DNA from: Leptobrachium leishanense
Taxonomy: Eukaryota; Chordata; Amphibia; Anura; Megophryidae
Direction: 5' to 3'
DNA length: 64,000 nucleotides
NCBI GenBank assembly: GCA_009667805.1
Contig: CM019063.1
Coordinates: 194,846,954-194,910,953, forward strand
Positions 23,881-34,638 of the stretch are shown here, one piece after another. The notes under the pieces are model-generated. The model was not told the DNA's origin and made no database searches. It saw only the letters and a list, made by a program, of their open reading frames with translations. A program made the translations under genes and the position numbers. Position 1 is the stretch's first letter. Each line of letters opens with the position of its first letter.

Positions 23881-24689
23881 CCACGTTACACTGTTTTAAT
23901 GTCTTGTCAGCTGTGGTATTTTTTTTTTAATTACTCTAGCCTCATTTGCTGAGACCCCCCCCCCCAATTCGGGGATGTTTTCTTTTTTTTCTTTTTCTTT
24001 TTTTTACTCTTTCGGCTGATTTTTCAAATGAGACCCCTCCATTCGGAGTTGTTTTAGCCCCCTTCCCTCATTTTCCCCTCTTTTGTGTGCCCCGGAGTAG
24101 GTCTTACAGGTCTGAGCTTTTTTTCCAGGTTGTAGGGGCTCAAGGTTTCATTATTCTCCCTCCTTCCCTTTTTTTATTTATGTGGCGGAACATTGGGTCG
24201 ACCTAGGCGAGTTGCTCGGGCAGATACCATGGCCTTGTCCGCCTTTTTCGGCCCTAGGTCGCCTGGCCACGTGGTCGCTTCCGTGGCCTCCGGCTCCCCT
24301 TTTTAGGCCCACCGGAGCGAGCCTGGTATACCACTTCATATATGGCAGTTCTCCACTTCCTTCCCTTCCCTTATTTTTCTTTTAATTGTTTTGGTCCGCT
24401 TCTGTACCTGGGCTCCTTTTTGACAACCTGAGGCAGACGGTGTCACCTTTCCTGCACCGGCTGACACGGTTGTTTTGTCTATCTGTCCCCCCTTTTTTTT
24501 TAACGTTCTTGCTGTCGGGGTTTATGTCTTTATGCTATTATTATTTTTCCCTTATGTGACTATATCGACGACTTTTCTATACTATGTGTGCTAAATATGT
24601 GAGTGCCTATGGCCCCACGAGGCCTTTTTTGTTGGCCAATTTGTGACCTTTTTGCTTACAAAATAAAAACCTTTAAATAAAAAAAGTAA
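22991..24689 (+). mobile_element. ORF1-only (half-L1) retrotransposon, copy 2, 5'-truncated
   Basis: The ORF1 (22991-23880) is followed by about 800 bases of pyrimidine-rich 3' UTR and the end CCCCACGAGGCC, TTGTTGGCCAATTTGTGACC, AATAAAAACC and a short A-rich tail. Order, 3' UTR style and end sequence match copy 1 (1213-3344). No reverse transcriptase or endonuclease sequence lies between ORF1 and the tail. The 5' edge abuts the hAT terminus, so the first ~35 ORF1 codons are missing. No target-site duplication was found. Confidence 0.7.
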
Positions 24690-24699
24690 AGGGGAAGAA

Positions 24700-26150
24700 T
24701 GAAAGGTTTGGGTGGGTATCATACTGGGGCATCATCTGCCCCATGGACCATAACACAAAACAAGCGGGGGCCTAACAGGGAAGGGTGGGCTATTCTCCCT
24801 GGATGTCCAGGTGTGTAGCTTGTATCCAGCACATAGGTAGCAGCAGGGTATAACTGAAAGGAGAGAGAGAGATGGAAGGGAAAGAGTGAGTGAGTTATGA
24901 TAGTGTAGGAGTTATTCAGAGGGAAGGGAAGTCGACCATCAATGCCATTCATTATGTTGCCTTGCATATATGTGAATGACATCTTCTATTGATCAAATCT
25001 GTTCCACCTCATGAAACCACAAACGTTTGGGGAGGGGAGTAAACGTTTTCCAATTATGTGGGAAATCGTCTTTGCAACATTAAGGAGAATTATGATTATG
25101 GAGCGTTTGTAGACTGACAGATCCAGTGGTACGTGGTGCAGTAGTCAAAAGGATCCTCTGTCAGTTTGCAAATCAGTGTGTAGTTGCCTCCAAAAAAGTT
25201 GTATGAACGGACAGGACAACCAGGTATGGAGTAAGGTAGCATGCGGCTCTCGACACCTCCAGTAGGAGCCACCCGTTTCTGCCATATAGGCAGCTAGTGA
25301 GTCCGTTCATTTGTACCAACGGGAAAGTGGCTTGTCGACTCTTTTCCGAGGTTGCCATAGACCAGGAGTTGGATAACAAGAAAGTTTGTTCCCACGGTTT
25401 GTCAGTAATGTCCACCTGCAAATCTCCCTCCTACCTAGCTGCGTATGTGAGATTGTAGATGCATTAGGACTTAGAGCAGTGGTTCCCAACCACAGTCCTC
25501 AAGTACCCCTAACAGGCCAGATTTTGCCGATCACCTTGGGGAAATGCAGACTGAATCCTGCAATCACTGAGCAGCAAATCAGATCACCTGTGCTGTGCTT
25601 CAGATATCTGGGAAACCTTGCCTGTTAGGGGTACTTGAGGACGGTGGTTGGGGGAACCACTCACTTAGAGCATAGAGATTCTATTTGATGTACGAGTTGG
25701 CTGGTGCGAGTGGATAATGGTGCCAGGGTACAAAGATAAGACAGTAGTCTGTGTAGGTGAAAAAAATCGTAAGGAATGAAGTGAGAAGGATTTCTTCCAG
25801 ATGCTTGTGCCATCAGTTTTCTGGAAAATTTTGTGGGAGTGGCATCTATAGTTCCTCCGAGGAAGTAGTGTCCATAAATGTGAGGTATATACCAGTAGCA
25901 AGTGTATTGACAGCAGCAGCAGAAGGCCATGGAACTTTAGACGTAATGCATTGTAAAGTTCTACAAAAGGTAGCATAACCATAACTGTAGGGTGAAAGAT
26001 TGAGTGCATGTGTAGCATCTTCGGAGTGAGGGTGCTGGTGAGTGGATGAGAGCCCAATAGGAAGGTTACAGGGGGAGAATCCAGAGGTGGACAAATCTGT
26101 GTCAGGGCAGGCGGCACAGGTTCAGGAGTGTTGAATACAAGCAAGGGTCC
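24700..26150 (-). pseudogene. L1-like ORF2 C-terminal fragment
   Basis: On the minus strand, shifted frames give EGDLQVDITDKPWEQTF near 25420, WRCREPHATLLHTWLSCPF near 25240 (a Cys/His pattern like the C-terminal domain of L1 ORF2), and further hydrophobic sequence toward 24960. Upstream, about 26090-25680, AFCRTLQCITS-like sequence could be part of the RT thumb region, but this is weak. A hAT-type MITE (25477-25662) splits it. Several stops make it dead. It lies tail-to-tail with ORF1-only copy 2; whether the two families are related cannot be told. Confidence 0.5.
25477..25662. mobile_element. hAT-type MITE with CAGTGGTTCCCAACC ends
   Basis: The 186-base element has inverted ends CAGTGGTTCCCAACCACAG and (complement) near GTTGGGGGAACCACT. 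CTCAAGTACCCCTAACAGGC and its inverse lie next to the ends. The 8-base duplication ACTTAGAG at 25469-25476 and 25663-25670 is exact. A half copy lies near 3955-3993. Confidence 0.9.
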
Positions 26151-26819
26151 AGTACACAGAAAAAAAAGCTTCTATGCCCAGGCCGATACTGGGAAGATGC
26201 TGGACAGTTCTGAAGCAGGGCATGAGAGGAGTATGAAGGTTTATAAAGGTCACAAGTGAGGTGGACACACACTGCTGGGCTGACCCTCTCCTGCCCTGAG
26301 AACACACCCCAGACCAAACCCGTTGGAGGCCTCCAGCCAATCAGCCCTCTCTTTCCTACCTGTCCACTCATCGTGGGCTTTCCTCTGGTGCGGCGCTGTC
26401 TTGGGCCACGCGCCCGGAGTTTAGATGCCGTGGCAATCTGCAGTCAGAGCGAGGCCGGCCCATCAGGAGGAGGAACTGGCTCCCAGCAGGGACATAGACA
26501 CCGGAAGCGGACCTACACAAGGGCACAGTGTGGTCCAGGACCTCGGAGAACTCAGACGAGACTGCCACGGGAGTCTGTGCAGTCAGACACAGCCCCATGA
26601 ACTGGCAGGCACTGGACCTGGGCTGTCGGGCAACCCCACGGTCACATCACAGCGTGTACCCAGCAGTCCTTCGGAGCCAGGGGGTGTCATGGACCGTAAG
26701 GAAATCCATAGTTTTTGTGGTAAATGCTGCACTCCACCAGGTCCAAGAAATGAACCACATAACAATAATGTTTCACATGCAGCAGCACCAGACCACACTT
26801 GTCCTTTGACAACAAAGAC
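26151..26819. other. GC-rich stretch of unknown nature
   Basis: No protein family is recognisable in the frames at 26256-26910. The sequence CCAGGGGGTGTCATGG at 26679-26694 resembles a polypurine tract next to an LTR start (TGTCATGG), so this may be the 3' interior of a Gypsy-type element. No LTR body follows before the Tc1 remnant, so this is only a guess. Confidence 0.3.
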
Positions 26820-27214
26820 AATTCATGAGTGGCTTAGGGATGTCTTCAAGTGGCCCAACCAGAGCCTGGACTTGAACCCAATCAAACATCTTGACTATCT
26901 GCAGAAATGAATGGCAGAAAATACAAAAAATCCAGGTGTTCAAAGCTTTTCACATAAAACCCTTGAAGGTGTGAGACTGTGATTGTTGCCAAATGTGCTT
27001 TAGGTATTGATTTAAGGGTCTGGATACTTATCTCAATTGGTCATTTCAGTTTTTTTGTTTTAAAAAAAAATAAAAAAATTTCAAAAATCTGACTTTTGCT
27101 TTTTAAACTGTTGGAGTATTTAGTGTAGTTTGAGGGGGGAAAAAAATACGCTATTTTACCATAAGGCTGCTAAATGAGAAAATGTAGGTGTCTGAATATT
27201 TTCTGAATGTGCTG
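26820..27214 (+). mobile_element. Tc1/mariner remnant, right end
   Basis: VFKWPNQSLDLNPIKHL (from about 26849) is the degraded end of a Tc1 catalytic domain, with the expected Glu replaced by Lys in NPIKHL. Downstream is a terminus, GTGTCTGAATATTTTCTGAA then TGTGCTG, followed by TA (27215-27216). The left half is lost. This is a different Tc1 family from 8429-10241. Confidence 0.7.
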
Positions 27215-27216
27215 TA

Positions 27217-28490
27217 TTTACAGTATGTGTGAGATGAGGTCATGAGAGTGGGAAATTAAAATGTGTGTGGAGTTGGCTGCGGTGGATTGACGTCTGTATG
27301 GATGAAGTGTGTAGGGTTGACTAATAATAATAATAATAATGCTCATTCTGCCCTGCCTGGGAGACACATGGTAATAAGTTTAAAGGAGATATATACTAAT
27401 TTGTATGAATTGCGAGATAATGTACTTAAATAAATATAATAATTTAGTTCTGATAATAAGTACTAAAGTAGTCTTCTCTTAACTTTCAAACAGGTTTGTT
27501 TTTTCTATGTGCTATCTAAATGGGTAAAAATGCGAGAGAGAGAGAGTTGTAATTGGGGGAAAGAGGATTTATTGACAAACGTAAAATGCGCCGTATAATT
27601 CCAAAAGTGCAAAATCTAAGTTTGCTGCCCTGTCTGTCACATGCCATTAGATTTCCAATTGTATGAATCATAGGTTTACTGCAGGAGAAACCGATCAAAG
27701 GGTGGTCAATGTCACCTTTGACTTTGAATTGGTAAAAAATGGCATCTTTTACAACTAGCTTTATTTACAATTCTAGTCTAATTCATCCTGGGTCATCCTC
27801 AGGACATGGAGTTTTCAGTTCTAATATATAGTTCTATAAGAAATACACCTGGTAGTATAAACATGTCTAGACTTAAACTGCTATATATTCACTCCTGAAT
27901 TTGCGTATTGCATGCCATAGCTGCTGGTCCTAGGGTGGTCTCTGTTTAAACTAAGGAGCAAATTAACTCTATTCACTGCCTAAATTGCTTAAATTGGCAT
28001 ACTTGTGTGGTGTATTGATATGGTAAAGCATGGTCTGCACAGAATACCACAGAAATGTTTAAATTTTATTTATATATATGGTTTATAGAGGACTGATGAG
28101 GAGTCCTTACTGTAGGTGAGCACCCTTTGCTGTTTATTCTAAATACAGTGTTCAGGACGCCACACGTTCTTTGATTACATTTTATTTATACACATTATTA
28201 TATAAAAGTACAAAAGCATAATTAATTGTATTTTTGGAATGCTAAAGCGAGCACCCTAAATTAATACTCTATTCAGAATTACACAGAATTGTACATCTTA
28301 TTCAAAGCTGTGTGAATGATTATTCCACCTTTGGCAAAATGAGTAGCCAAATTCCATGTTCACAAGACATTCCTGATGCAGTGATGGTCCTGAATTGTTT
28401 ATTCTTCCTTCCCTGTTCGTTAATTTGTTCTGTGTTTATAATTGATGTTCTTCCTTTTATATATACAGGTGACTTCGATCACTAAGATAT
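27217..28490. other. Stretch without recognisable genes
   Basis: A (TAA)n microsatellite lies near 27322-27340 and a (GA)n run near 27533-27547. Otherwise this is AT-rich DNA with no long frame, terminal repeat or RNA gene seen. Confidence 0.45.
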
Positions 28491-28492
28491 AA

Positions 28493-28740
28493 AGGGTTAT
28501 TCAATAAGTGCTGAACTTGCCACCTAATTGCCCCGAATAGTAAATTTCACCGTATGGTGCAAATTCTTGGTAGTTCGTCTATTCAGAAAGCTGTCACTTC
28601 ACAAATACTGGCGAATTGACAGAGAAATACAGTGCAGTTCGCCACAATTCGGCAAACCAAGGCGGCAGCGAAGTGGTCCCATAGAGCAATAATGGATAAT
28701 CTATTCAGAGAACGCGGCCATTTTAGGCATTTATATGCCT
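28493..28740. repeat. Partial MITE related to the CAGGGTTATTC families
   Basis: Starts AAAGGGTTATTCAATAAG and contains GTCTATTCAGAAAGC, CTGGCGAATTG and TCTATTCAGAGAACGCGGCC, words shared with the family-B elements at 29493 and 31319. There is no matching right terminus, so it is truncated. Confidence 0.5.
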
Positions 28741-28741
28741 A

Positions 28742-29400
28742 GTGAGGTGTGTTGGGAGATCCACAGCGTCTGCTTTGCTGCCTCCTTGCCTGGATCCGCT
28801 GATGGGGAAGAAGTCGGGGATGAAATCCTGCCTGGCAGAGGGCCCCCGTCAGCAGGATATTGGAGACTCTTTAGGAGATGACCGACGCCACGGGGACTCC
28901 GCTATGTGTCCAACCCCCGACGCAGGCTCCTCGGATGAGGATGGCCTTTTCTGTTCTGAGGCCAAGATGGCACCTCAGAGATCAGCCAAAAGAGGGGCAC
29001 ATTTTAAGGAGAAGGTGGATGGTCCCGTCTGTGTGGGGTCGCCTGTGAAGCAGAGATTGTCAGGGGCAGGCCCATGTGGCCCTAGCATGGTGGTTGGGAA
29101 CCCTCTGGCCTTGCCTGAGGGCGAAGATAGAGACAACGTCTTACCCTACACGAAAGGGTATGCTTGCCAAGATGCGTACTCTATGACAATCAGATTTTAA
29201 TTCCATGCGGACTGAAGTGGATGCTGTTACGGGCCGAATGGCGTATGTTGAGGTGCAGGTGTAGGGCACTGTGGCAGCGCAGACCCATCTTGCAACTCAG
29301 GTAGAGTCCCTGCGGGCCCAGGTGAATCTGCTCTCTGGGGCTGTGGAGACCATGGTGGCCCGTCGCCGCAGGTGAAATGTGTGGATCCGGGGACATTTGG
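28742..29400 (+). pseudogene. Possible L1-type ORF1 fragment, third family
   Basis: An open frame (28742-29200) encodes an acidic, low-complexity N-terminal region with no direct family match. A frameshift later, sequence near 29200-29400 reads like heptads (THLATQVESLRAQVNLLSGA) ending in ARRRR, then a stop and NVWIRGHLD. That is the coiled-coil to RRM junction of L1-type ORF1. It is too short and broken to place exactly, and differs from the two half-L1 copies. Confidence 0.4.
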
Positions 29401-29492
29401 ACATTCTACTCAGGGCTGGATTAATATAGGGGCTGATGGAGCAGCAGCTCCAGGCCCATGCCCCAGAATAGGCCCATAGAAAGGATAACTAT

Positions 29493-30411
29493 CAGGGTTA
29501 TTCAAAGAGCTCCGAAATGCTGGCGTAAGGTAACCGAATGCTGAAATTCAGCGTACGGTTACCTTTCCTGGCCATTCGGCTATCCAGAGAGCAGGCAGTT
29601 TGCCAAATGTTGGCGAATTGGCTGCACATATGGTGCCTGTTCGGTGCCTGTTCGAGGGCAGTGAAATCCTGATAGCTTCGTCTATTCAGAGAACAGTAAC
29701 CAGCAGTGAAAAGTTGCCGAAATGCCCTGCCATTCAGTGGTTTCATTCGACAGGTTTATTCAGGAGAATCCTATAGTCTTCAATTTTAAAAATATTCCCG
29801 TTTTAATACAATATCTAATAAACCGTTTATTATAATATTCTGCAGTAAAAAGTTTCTTTATTTTTAGATTTTTTTTTAGGATCTTTCAAGCATTTTTTCG
29901 GGATTTTTTTGTAAAACAATTTTTCTGTTTTTTTTTTAAAAAATTTTTTAAAACGGTTGTTCTTTTTTCTGTAACAGCCCTTTTTATTATCATTCATTGG
30001 ATCTCGTATGTAAATTTCAGACATTTTCACTCGGTAGTTTGTTTGCAAACAGCGTTTCACTTTTCAAACATTCAAGCGTACTGTTTTGTATTTTTTTCAC
30101 TCCATTCGTTTGCGGTGTCGGGTTTTTCCGGCGGCTGCTCTGCGCTGTGATCGGCTCCTGCTCTGGTTTCTCTGGCGTGTTCGTGGGGTTAATCCAGATG
30201 TTTTTGCCGGTTTCGGTGTGCATTCGCCTGGGTTTTGAGGTGAGTGTTCGGCAGGTTTTCGGCGGCTGTTCCCTGCACTACGACGGCCCTGTGGTGCTTG
30301 CTGAATACACCGCAGGGTCGCCGAAATGGGATTGCCAAATCGTACCGAATTGACGAGAATGAAAAGTCACCGAACGTGCAGTGACTTTTCGATTCTCTTT
30401 GAATAACCCTG
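29493..30411. mobile_element. Long MITE, family B, copy 1
   Basis: The 919-base element has ends CAGGGTTATTCAAAGAG and CTTTGAATAACCCTG. Subterminal GGTAACCGAATGCTGAA (left) and GAAAAGTCACCGAACGTGC (right) are conserved in copies 31319-32228 and 39577-40463. The centre is poly-T/A with AACAGCCCTTTTTATTATCA. No coding capacity. Confidence 0.8.
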
Positions 30412-30715
30412 AATGTCTACATTGATTGGCATTTGGACCCGTGTATCTCCAACTCCGTAGCAGCTACAGGGTCATGTTAGGTATCACTGGAAAGACCAGA
30501 GCATGACCTTTCCAATGAGACCAAACATGACCAGGTTTTATGTAACAATAAAATATTAAATAATTCTTTATTTTTTTCTTTCTAACAGCAATATTTTTCA
30601 CTTTTCAATTATAAAGTGAACATTAATGCTGCATTAACTCACCATCTCATTTCTTATGTCACCAATAAGTGTGGAAGTGATGGCATAATCCTTTGTTGCG
30701 AACTGTTGGAACTAA

Positions 30716-31143
30716 GGCTAGGGTCAAACGAAAGTATTTTTACACGCGAACGTAAAAAAGTGCGTCCGAACGCATTGGTGTATTTTTTCACGGAATATGC
30801 GAAAACGGTCATACGATGCGCATGTTCGTACGTGATGTTTTACGAATCCAAACCAGGAAACTTTTTGCGTCTGGACGTTATGTTGGCCGGACACGAGCAG
30901 GGTCTGACGTCTCCAAATCACACACACACACACCGCTAGCGGGCGCAGTGCACTCTGTACGTCCGTACTAGCGGTTCTGCGTTCTCGAAAAAATGCGTTC
31001 ATTTTCCACTTGCGTTGCGCGGCCGGACTTTCGTGCGACCGTACTTCGTATATTGGCTGTCATTGCCCGTCATTTGCTGCTAGTGCGGCCGTGATTAAGT
31101 GCGCCAGAACGCACGTTAAAAATGCGCTGGTCTGACCCCAGCC
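30716..31143. mobile_element. Harbinger-type MITE
   Basis: Ends GGCTAGGGTCAAACGAAAG and CTGGTCTGACCCCAGCC are flanked by TAA (30713-30715, 31144-31146). The termini match those of the autonomous Harbingers at 14268 and 45560, and the interior keeps GTACTTCG-type subterminal words. It has no genes and is likely mobilised by a Harbinger transposase and its MADF partner. Confidence 0.88.
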
Positions 31144-31318
31144 TAAAACCTAAACGCTGCACTGCAGCGACGAGCACTGGGGGGGGGACTTTGGACCCCT
31201 GCGTCACTAACCTTTACACCGCACAAGGTCAAGTGGGGTGTCATTGGACAGGTCAGAGTCTGGCTTTTGCATTGATACCAAACGTGACCATGTAAAATCT
31301 AAAAAGCAAACAAATTTA

Positions 31319-32228
31319 CAGGGTTATTCAAAGAGATCCGAAATGTGGCCGAAAGGTAACCGAATTCAGCGTACGGTTACCTTTCCTGGCTATTCAGAGA
31401 GCAGGCAGTTCGCCAAATCCTGGCGAATTGCCTGCACCTACGGTGCCTGTTCATTGCCTGTTTGAGGGCAGTGAAATCCCCATACAGAAGCAATGCTTTG
31501 TCTATTCAGAGAACAAAAACCAGCAGTGAAAAGTTGCCGAATTGCCCTGCCATTCGGTGGTTTCATGTGGCAGATTTATTCAGGCAAATCCCATAGGCTT
31601 CAATGTTAAAAATATTCCCGTTTTAATCCAATATCTAATAAACCATTGATTCTAATATTCTGCAGTATGAAATCTCTTTATTTATAGATTTTTTAGGATC
31701 CTTTAGTCATTTTTCATGATTTTGTGTCCAGAAATTTCTTTTTCCGTTTTTTTTTTTAAATAGTTTTTTCTTCTTTTTATAACAGCCCTTTTTATTATCA
31801 TTCATTGGATCTTAAATGTAAGTTTCAGACATTTGCACTCAGTAGTTTCTTTGCAAACAGCGTTTCACTTTTCAAACATTCAAGCAAACTGTTTTTTTTT
31901 TGTATTTGTTTTTGTTCACTCCATTCGTCTGCGGTGTCAGGTTTTTCCAGCGGCTGCTCGGGTTTCTCCGGCATGTTCGGCGGGGTTAATCCAGCTGTTT
32001 TGTGGGTTTTAGTGAGTGTTCAGCGGGTTTTGCGGTGAGTGTTCGGCGGGTTGGCGGTGAGTGTTTGTTGGGTTTGTGGAGGCTTTTCCCTGCACTACAA
32101 CGGCCCTGTGGTGCTTGCTGAATACACCGCGGGGTTGCCGAAATGGGATCGCCAAATCGCACCGAATTAAAGAGAACGAAAAGTCACCGAACGTGCGGTG
32201 ACTTTTCTATTCTATTTGAATAACCCTG
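31319..32228. mobile_element. Long MITE, family B, copy 2
   Basis: The 910-base element has ends CAGGGTTATTCAAAGAG and TTTGAATAACCCTG, and an exact 3-base duplication TTA (31316-31318, 32229-32231). The sequence aligns along its length with copy 1 (29493-30411), including CACTACAACGGCCCTGTGG. The 3-base TTA target suggests Harbinger-type mobilisation, though the termini differ from the Harbinger elements here. Confidence 0.83.
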
Positions 32229-32689
32229 TTAGTTTTAGTTCCAAAGTGATGGCATTGTCCATTTTTCACATATAAAATGAGCAATACCACTGCCGTTACT
32301 CACCTAATTTCCCACGCCGAGAGCAAGGTCAGTGTTTTATACATAGTCATATTATTCATAAGACACCATCCTCCGAAACGCAAGGGAAATTTTTAATCTT
32401 TTTAATTTTTTGGATAAAATTGTTTATTTTTCAGAGAAATGCAGTAACAGTTTCCTATTTTACATTCTTTTTAACACGAATTCCCTATAGAATATATAAC
32501 CACAAAGGTTTGGATGATAAAATGGGAACACATAATTTTAAAGGCTTTAAATGATTGAAGTCTGAATGAAAATTTCCTCACACAGTATCTGCCTGCTTAG
32601 ATATACCCGTATCCGCACTATTAAATAACCTAAAATATGTTTTCATTTCACTAAATTCCAAAAAAAGCAACCACAATATTCAGCTCCAG

Positions 32690-33240
32690 ACCCATAGCGT
32701 CTCACACTCTGATGGCCCGTTCTGGAGCACCTGCCATTTTCAGCACAGTTATGCGCAAACGGAACTACGGCACCGGTGGATGCTCCGCGAGATGTGATCG
32801 CTGGGGCTGCCAAATGCTGTCTGTTGACTGTTTCGTGCTGGTTCTACGTGGCCACTTTTCATACGGTCCATTCGACTTTCTCTTTGACTTTATAATTCTT
32901 TATTTATACTGTAATTTATAGAATTATTAAAATATATAAATATATTACCATTTTTACTATTTTTCTTTTATTCAAACGTTTGCTTTTATTTTCAGCAAAC
33001 GTCTTTTTAAGATTTTTTTTCTGCAACAGCCCATTTCATTATTTTTTACAGGACCTCTTTTATTATTTCCACACATTTTTATGCATTTTTATTGTTTTAA
33101 AACCCTTTTAAAGAGTAGTAGAGTTCTGTCTTTTTTCCTGCAGTTTGGCGGAGGTTGGTTTAGTATTCGGGGGGGGGGGGGTTGGCAGGCTGATCGGCGG
33201 TCTTCGGCAGCTTGAAGATGGGACAAGAAATGCACAGTGG
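32690..33240. repeat. Degenerate family-B-like repeat remnant
   Basis: TGCAACAGCCCATTTCATTA, AAACGTCTTTTTAAGATTTT and the nearby T-rich blocks parallel the centre of family B elements. A run of about 12 G lies at 33170-33181. No termini remain and no coding is seen. Confidence 0.35.
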
Positions 33241-33245
33241 GGAAA

Positions 33246-33590
33246 TCATGGAGTGAGCCAATAGGCTTCTCTAAAGTAATGTGTTTTCAGAGACTTCTTG
33301 AAGGACTTGAGAGACGGGGAGAGTTGAATGTTACGTAGGAGGGAGTTCCATAAAAAGGGGGCAGCTCGGGAGAAGTCCTGAAGTCGAGAGGTGAGGGTGC
33401 GGGTATGGGGAGATGAAAACAACAGATCATCGGCAGAGTGAAGTGGTCGGGATGGGATATACAGTATACAGGTTTGGTTTTTTTTAAGTATCCTATATAT
33501 TGTAACTTGAGAAGCAACCATATGATTAAACACCTAGACAAAAGCTTTGCATTGTGTAGGCTGTATGGCAACTCCATACTCTGCACATAT
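33246..33590 (-). pseudogene. CR1/L2-like LINE reverse-transcriptase C-terminus fragment
   Basis: The minus-strand frame (33533-33246) contains LQDFSRAAPFLWNSLLRN and SLKSFKKSLKTHYFREAY. This is the conserved end of ORF2 in CR1/L2/Rex-type LINEs, downstream of the polymerase palm. The stop follows shortly after. Its neighbour on the right is a hairpin MITE. The rest of the LINE is missing, so this is a dead fragment. Confidence 0.7.
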
Positions 33591-33591
33591 A

Positions 33592-33771
33592 CAGGGTTAT
33601 TCAGAGAGCGTGAAAAGCAGGAGAATGACTGGAGAATGAAAAATTCTAGGTCAAAATAGCCGATTTGGAAAGTGAGATGAAAGGGAGAATTTTTCTGGTT
33701 TGGCTATTTTGACCTAGAATTTTTCATTCTCCAGTCATTCTCCTGCTTTTCACGCTCACTGAATAACCCTG
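33592..33771. mobile_element. Hairpin MITE, family A, copy 2
   Basis: A 180-base near-perfect palindrome with ends CAGGGTTATTCAGAGAGCG and the inverse, flanked by the 3-base duplication ATA (33589-33591, 33772-33774). It differs from copies 1 and 3 by few substitutions, so this family moved recently. Confidence 0.9.
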
Positions 33772-33906
33772 ATAGTGGAGGAACTGCGTTCCCACGCATT
33801 CTTGGTCAGCTTCAGCTCTGTGCTTGTCTGATTGTTTTTTAAATGTATAATATACACCGAAACCTAATCATATAAAAGCTGGAGCAAAATGGAGATAAAA
33901 TACATA

Positions 33907-34088
33907 CAGGGTTATTCAGAGTGAGGTGAAAAGCAGGAGAATGACTGGAGAATGGAAAATTCGAGGTCAAAATAGCTGATTTGGAAAGTGAGATGAAAGG
34001 GAGAATTTTTGTGGTTTGGCTATTTTGACCTAGAATTTTCCATTCTCCAGTCATTCTCCTGCTTTTCACCTCTCTCTGAATAACCCTG
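33907..34088. mobile_element. Hairpin MITE, family A, copy 3
   Basis: A palindrome with ends CAGGGTTATTCAGAGTGAGG and CACCTCTCTCTGAATAACCC, flanked by ATA (33904-33906, 34089-34091). It lies only 135 bases from copy 2 in the same orientation. Confidence 0.9.
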
Positions 34089-34091
34089 ATA

Positions 34092-34638
34092 GTATATCAA
34101 GTTTCAACTAATGGTCAGGAAGTGTTGTTCGTTTGTGTCATTCTGGGAGGCTCAGGAGAGGCCTGTGGACGCTTAAGAAATCCTTCAGAATTTGGCCAAA
34201 TATTGAATATCCTTACTAAAGCTATCATACACAATATCACTATTAAAACTGTTTGGTAACCCTTTAAAATTTACAAGTCAAGGTGAATACACCTTTTGTG
34301 TTCAATATATCTATGTTAGTCACTGAGGACTGTTTGTCTTATTTGCTGTTGTGATGATGTCCATTCATCAACCGTCTTGACTATTTGTTTTTCTTTCATT
34401 TGCCCTGCTAGAACAATTATGCTTGTGTAAATTGGACATAGCCAGTGTGTTCGTCCATTCATGCAAATGACCGTTCCTAAAGTACTCATTCATTCCTCAC
34501 AAATACAATGCTGTATTCATACACATACAAAACCAACCATGTCACGGAATAGTACACCACTAATGTTAAATTTAAGACCTGACTGTTGACTTAGCAGTTC
34601 AAATATTTTACTTTCTACGTATCTGCATTTACCATCAA
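34092..34638. other. Stretch without recognisable features
   Basis: AT-rich DNA without long frames or inverted termini; nothing identified. Confidence 0.4.

Larger units (their letters stand above)
30412..32690. mobile_element. TTAA-type (piggyBac-like) remnant broken by two MITEs
   Basis: Three pieces (30412-30712, 31147-31315, 32232-about 32600) look like one older element. They contain GGTATCACTGGAAAGACC, CCTTTCCAATGAGACC, TTCAATTATAAAGTGAACA and AATGCTGCATTAACTC. These resemble the interior of the piggyBac-like MITEs at 10550-11739 and 17562-18758. The Harbinger-type MITE at 30716 and family-B MITE at 31319 interrupt it, each with its own target duplication. True termini were not found. 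Confidence 0.45.

Noticed and set aside
26679..26694. Polypurine tract and LTR start suggesting a Gypsy element
   Set aside because: Only CCAGGGGGTGTCATGG is suggestive; no LTR body, second LTR or pol sequence follows, so no element was called.
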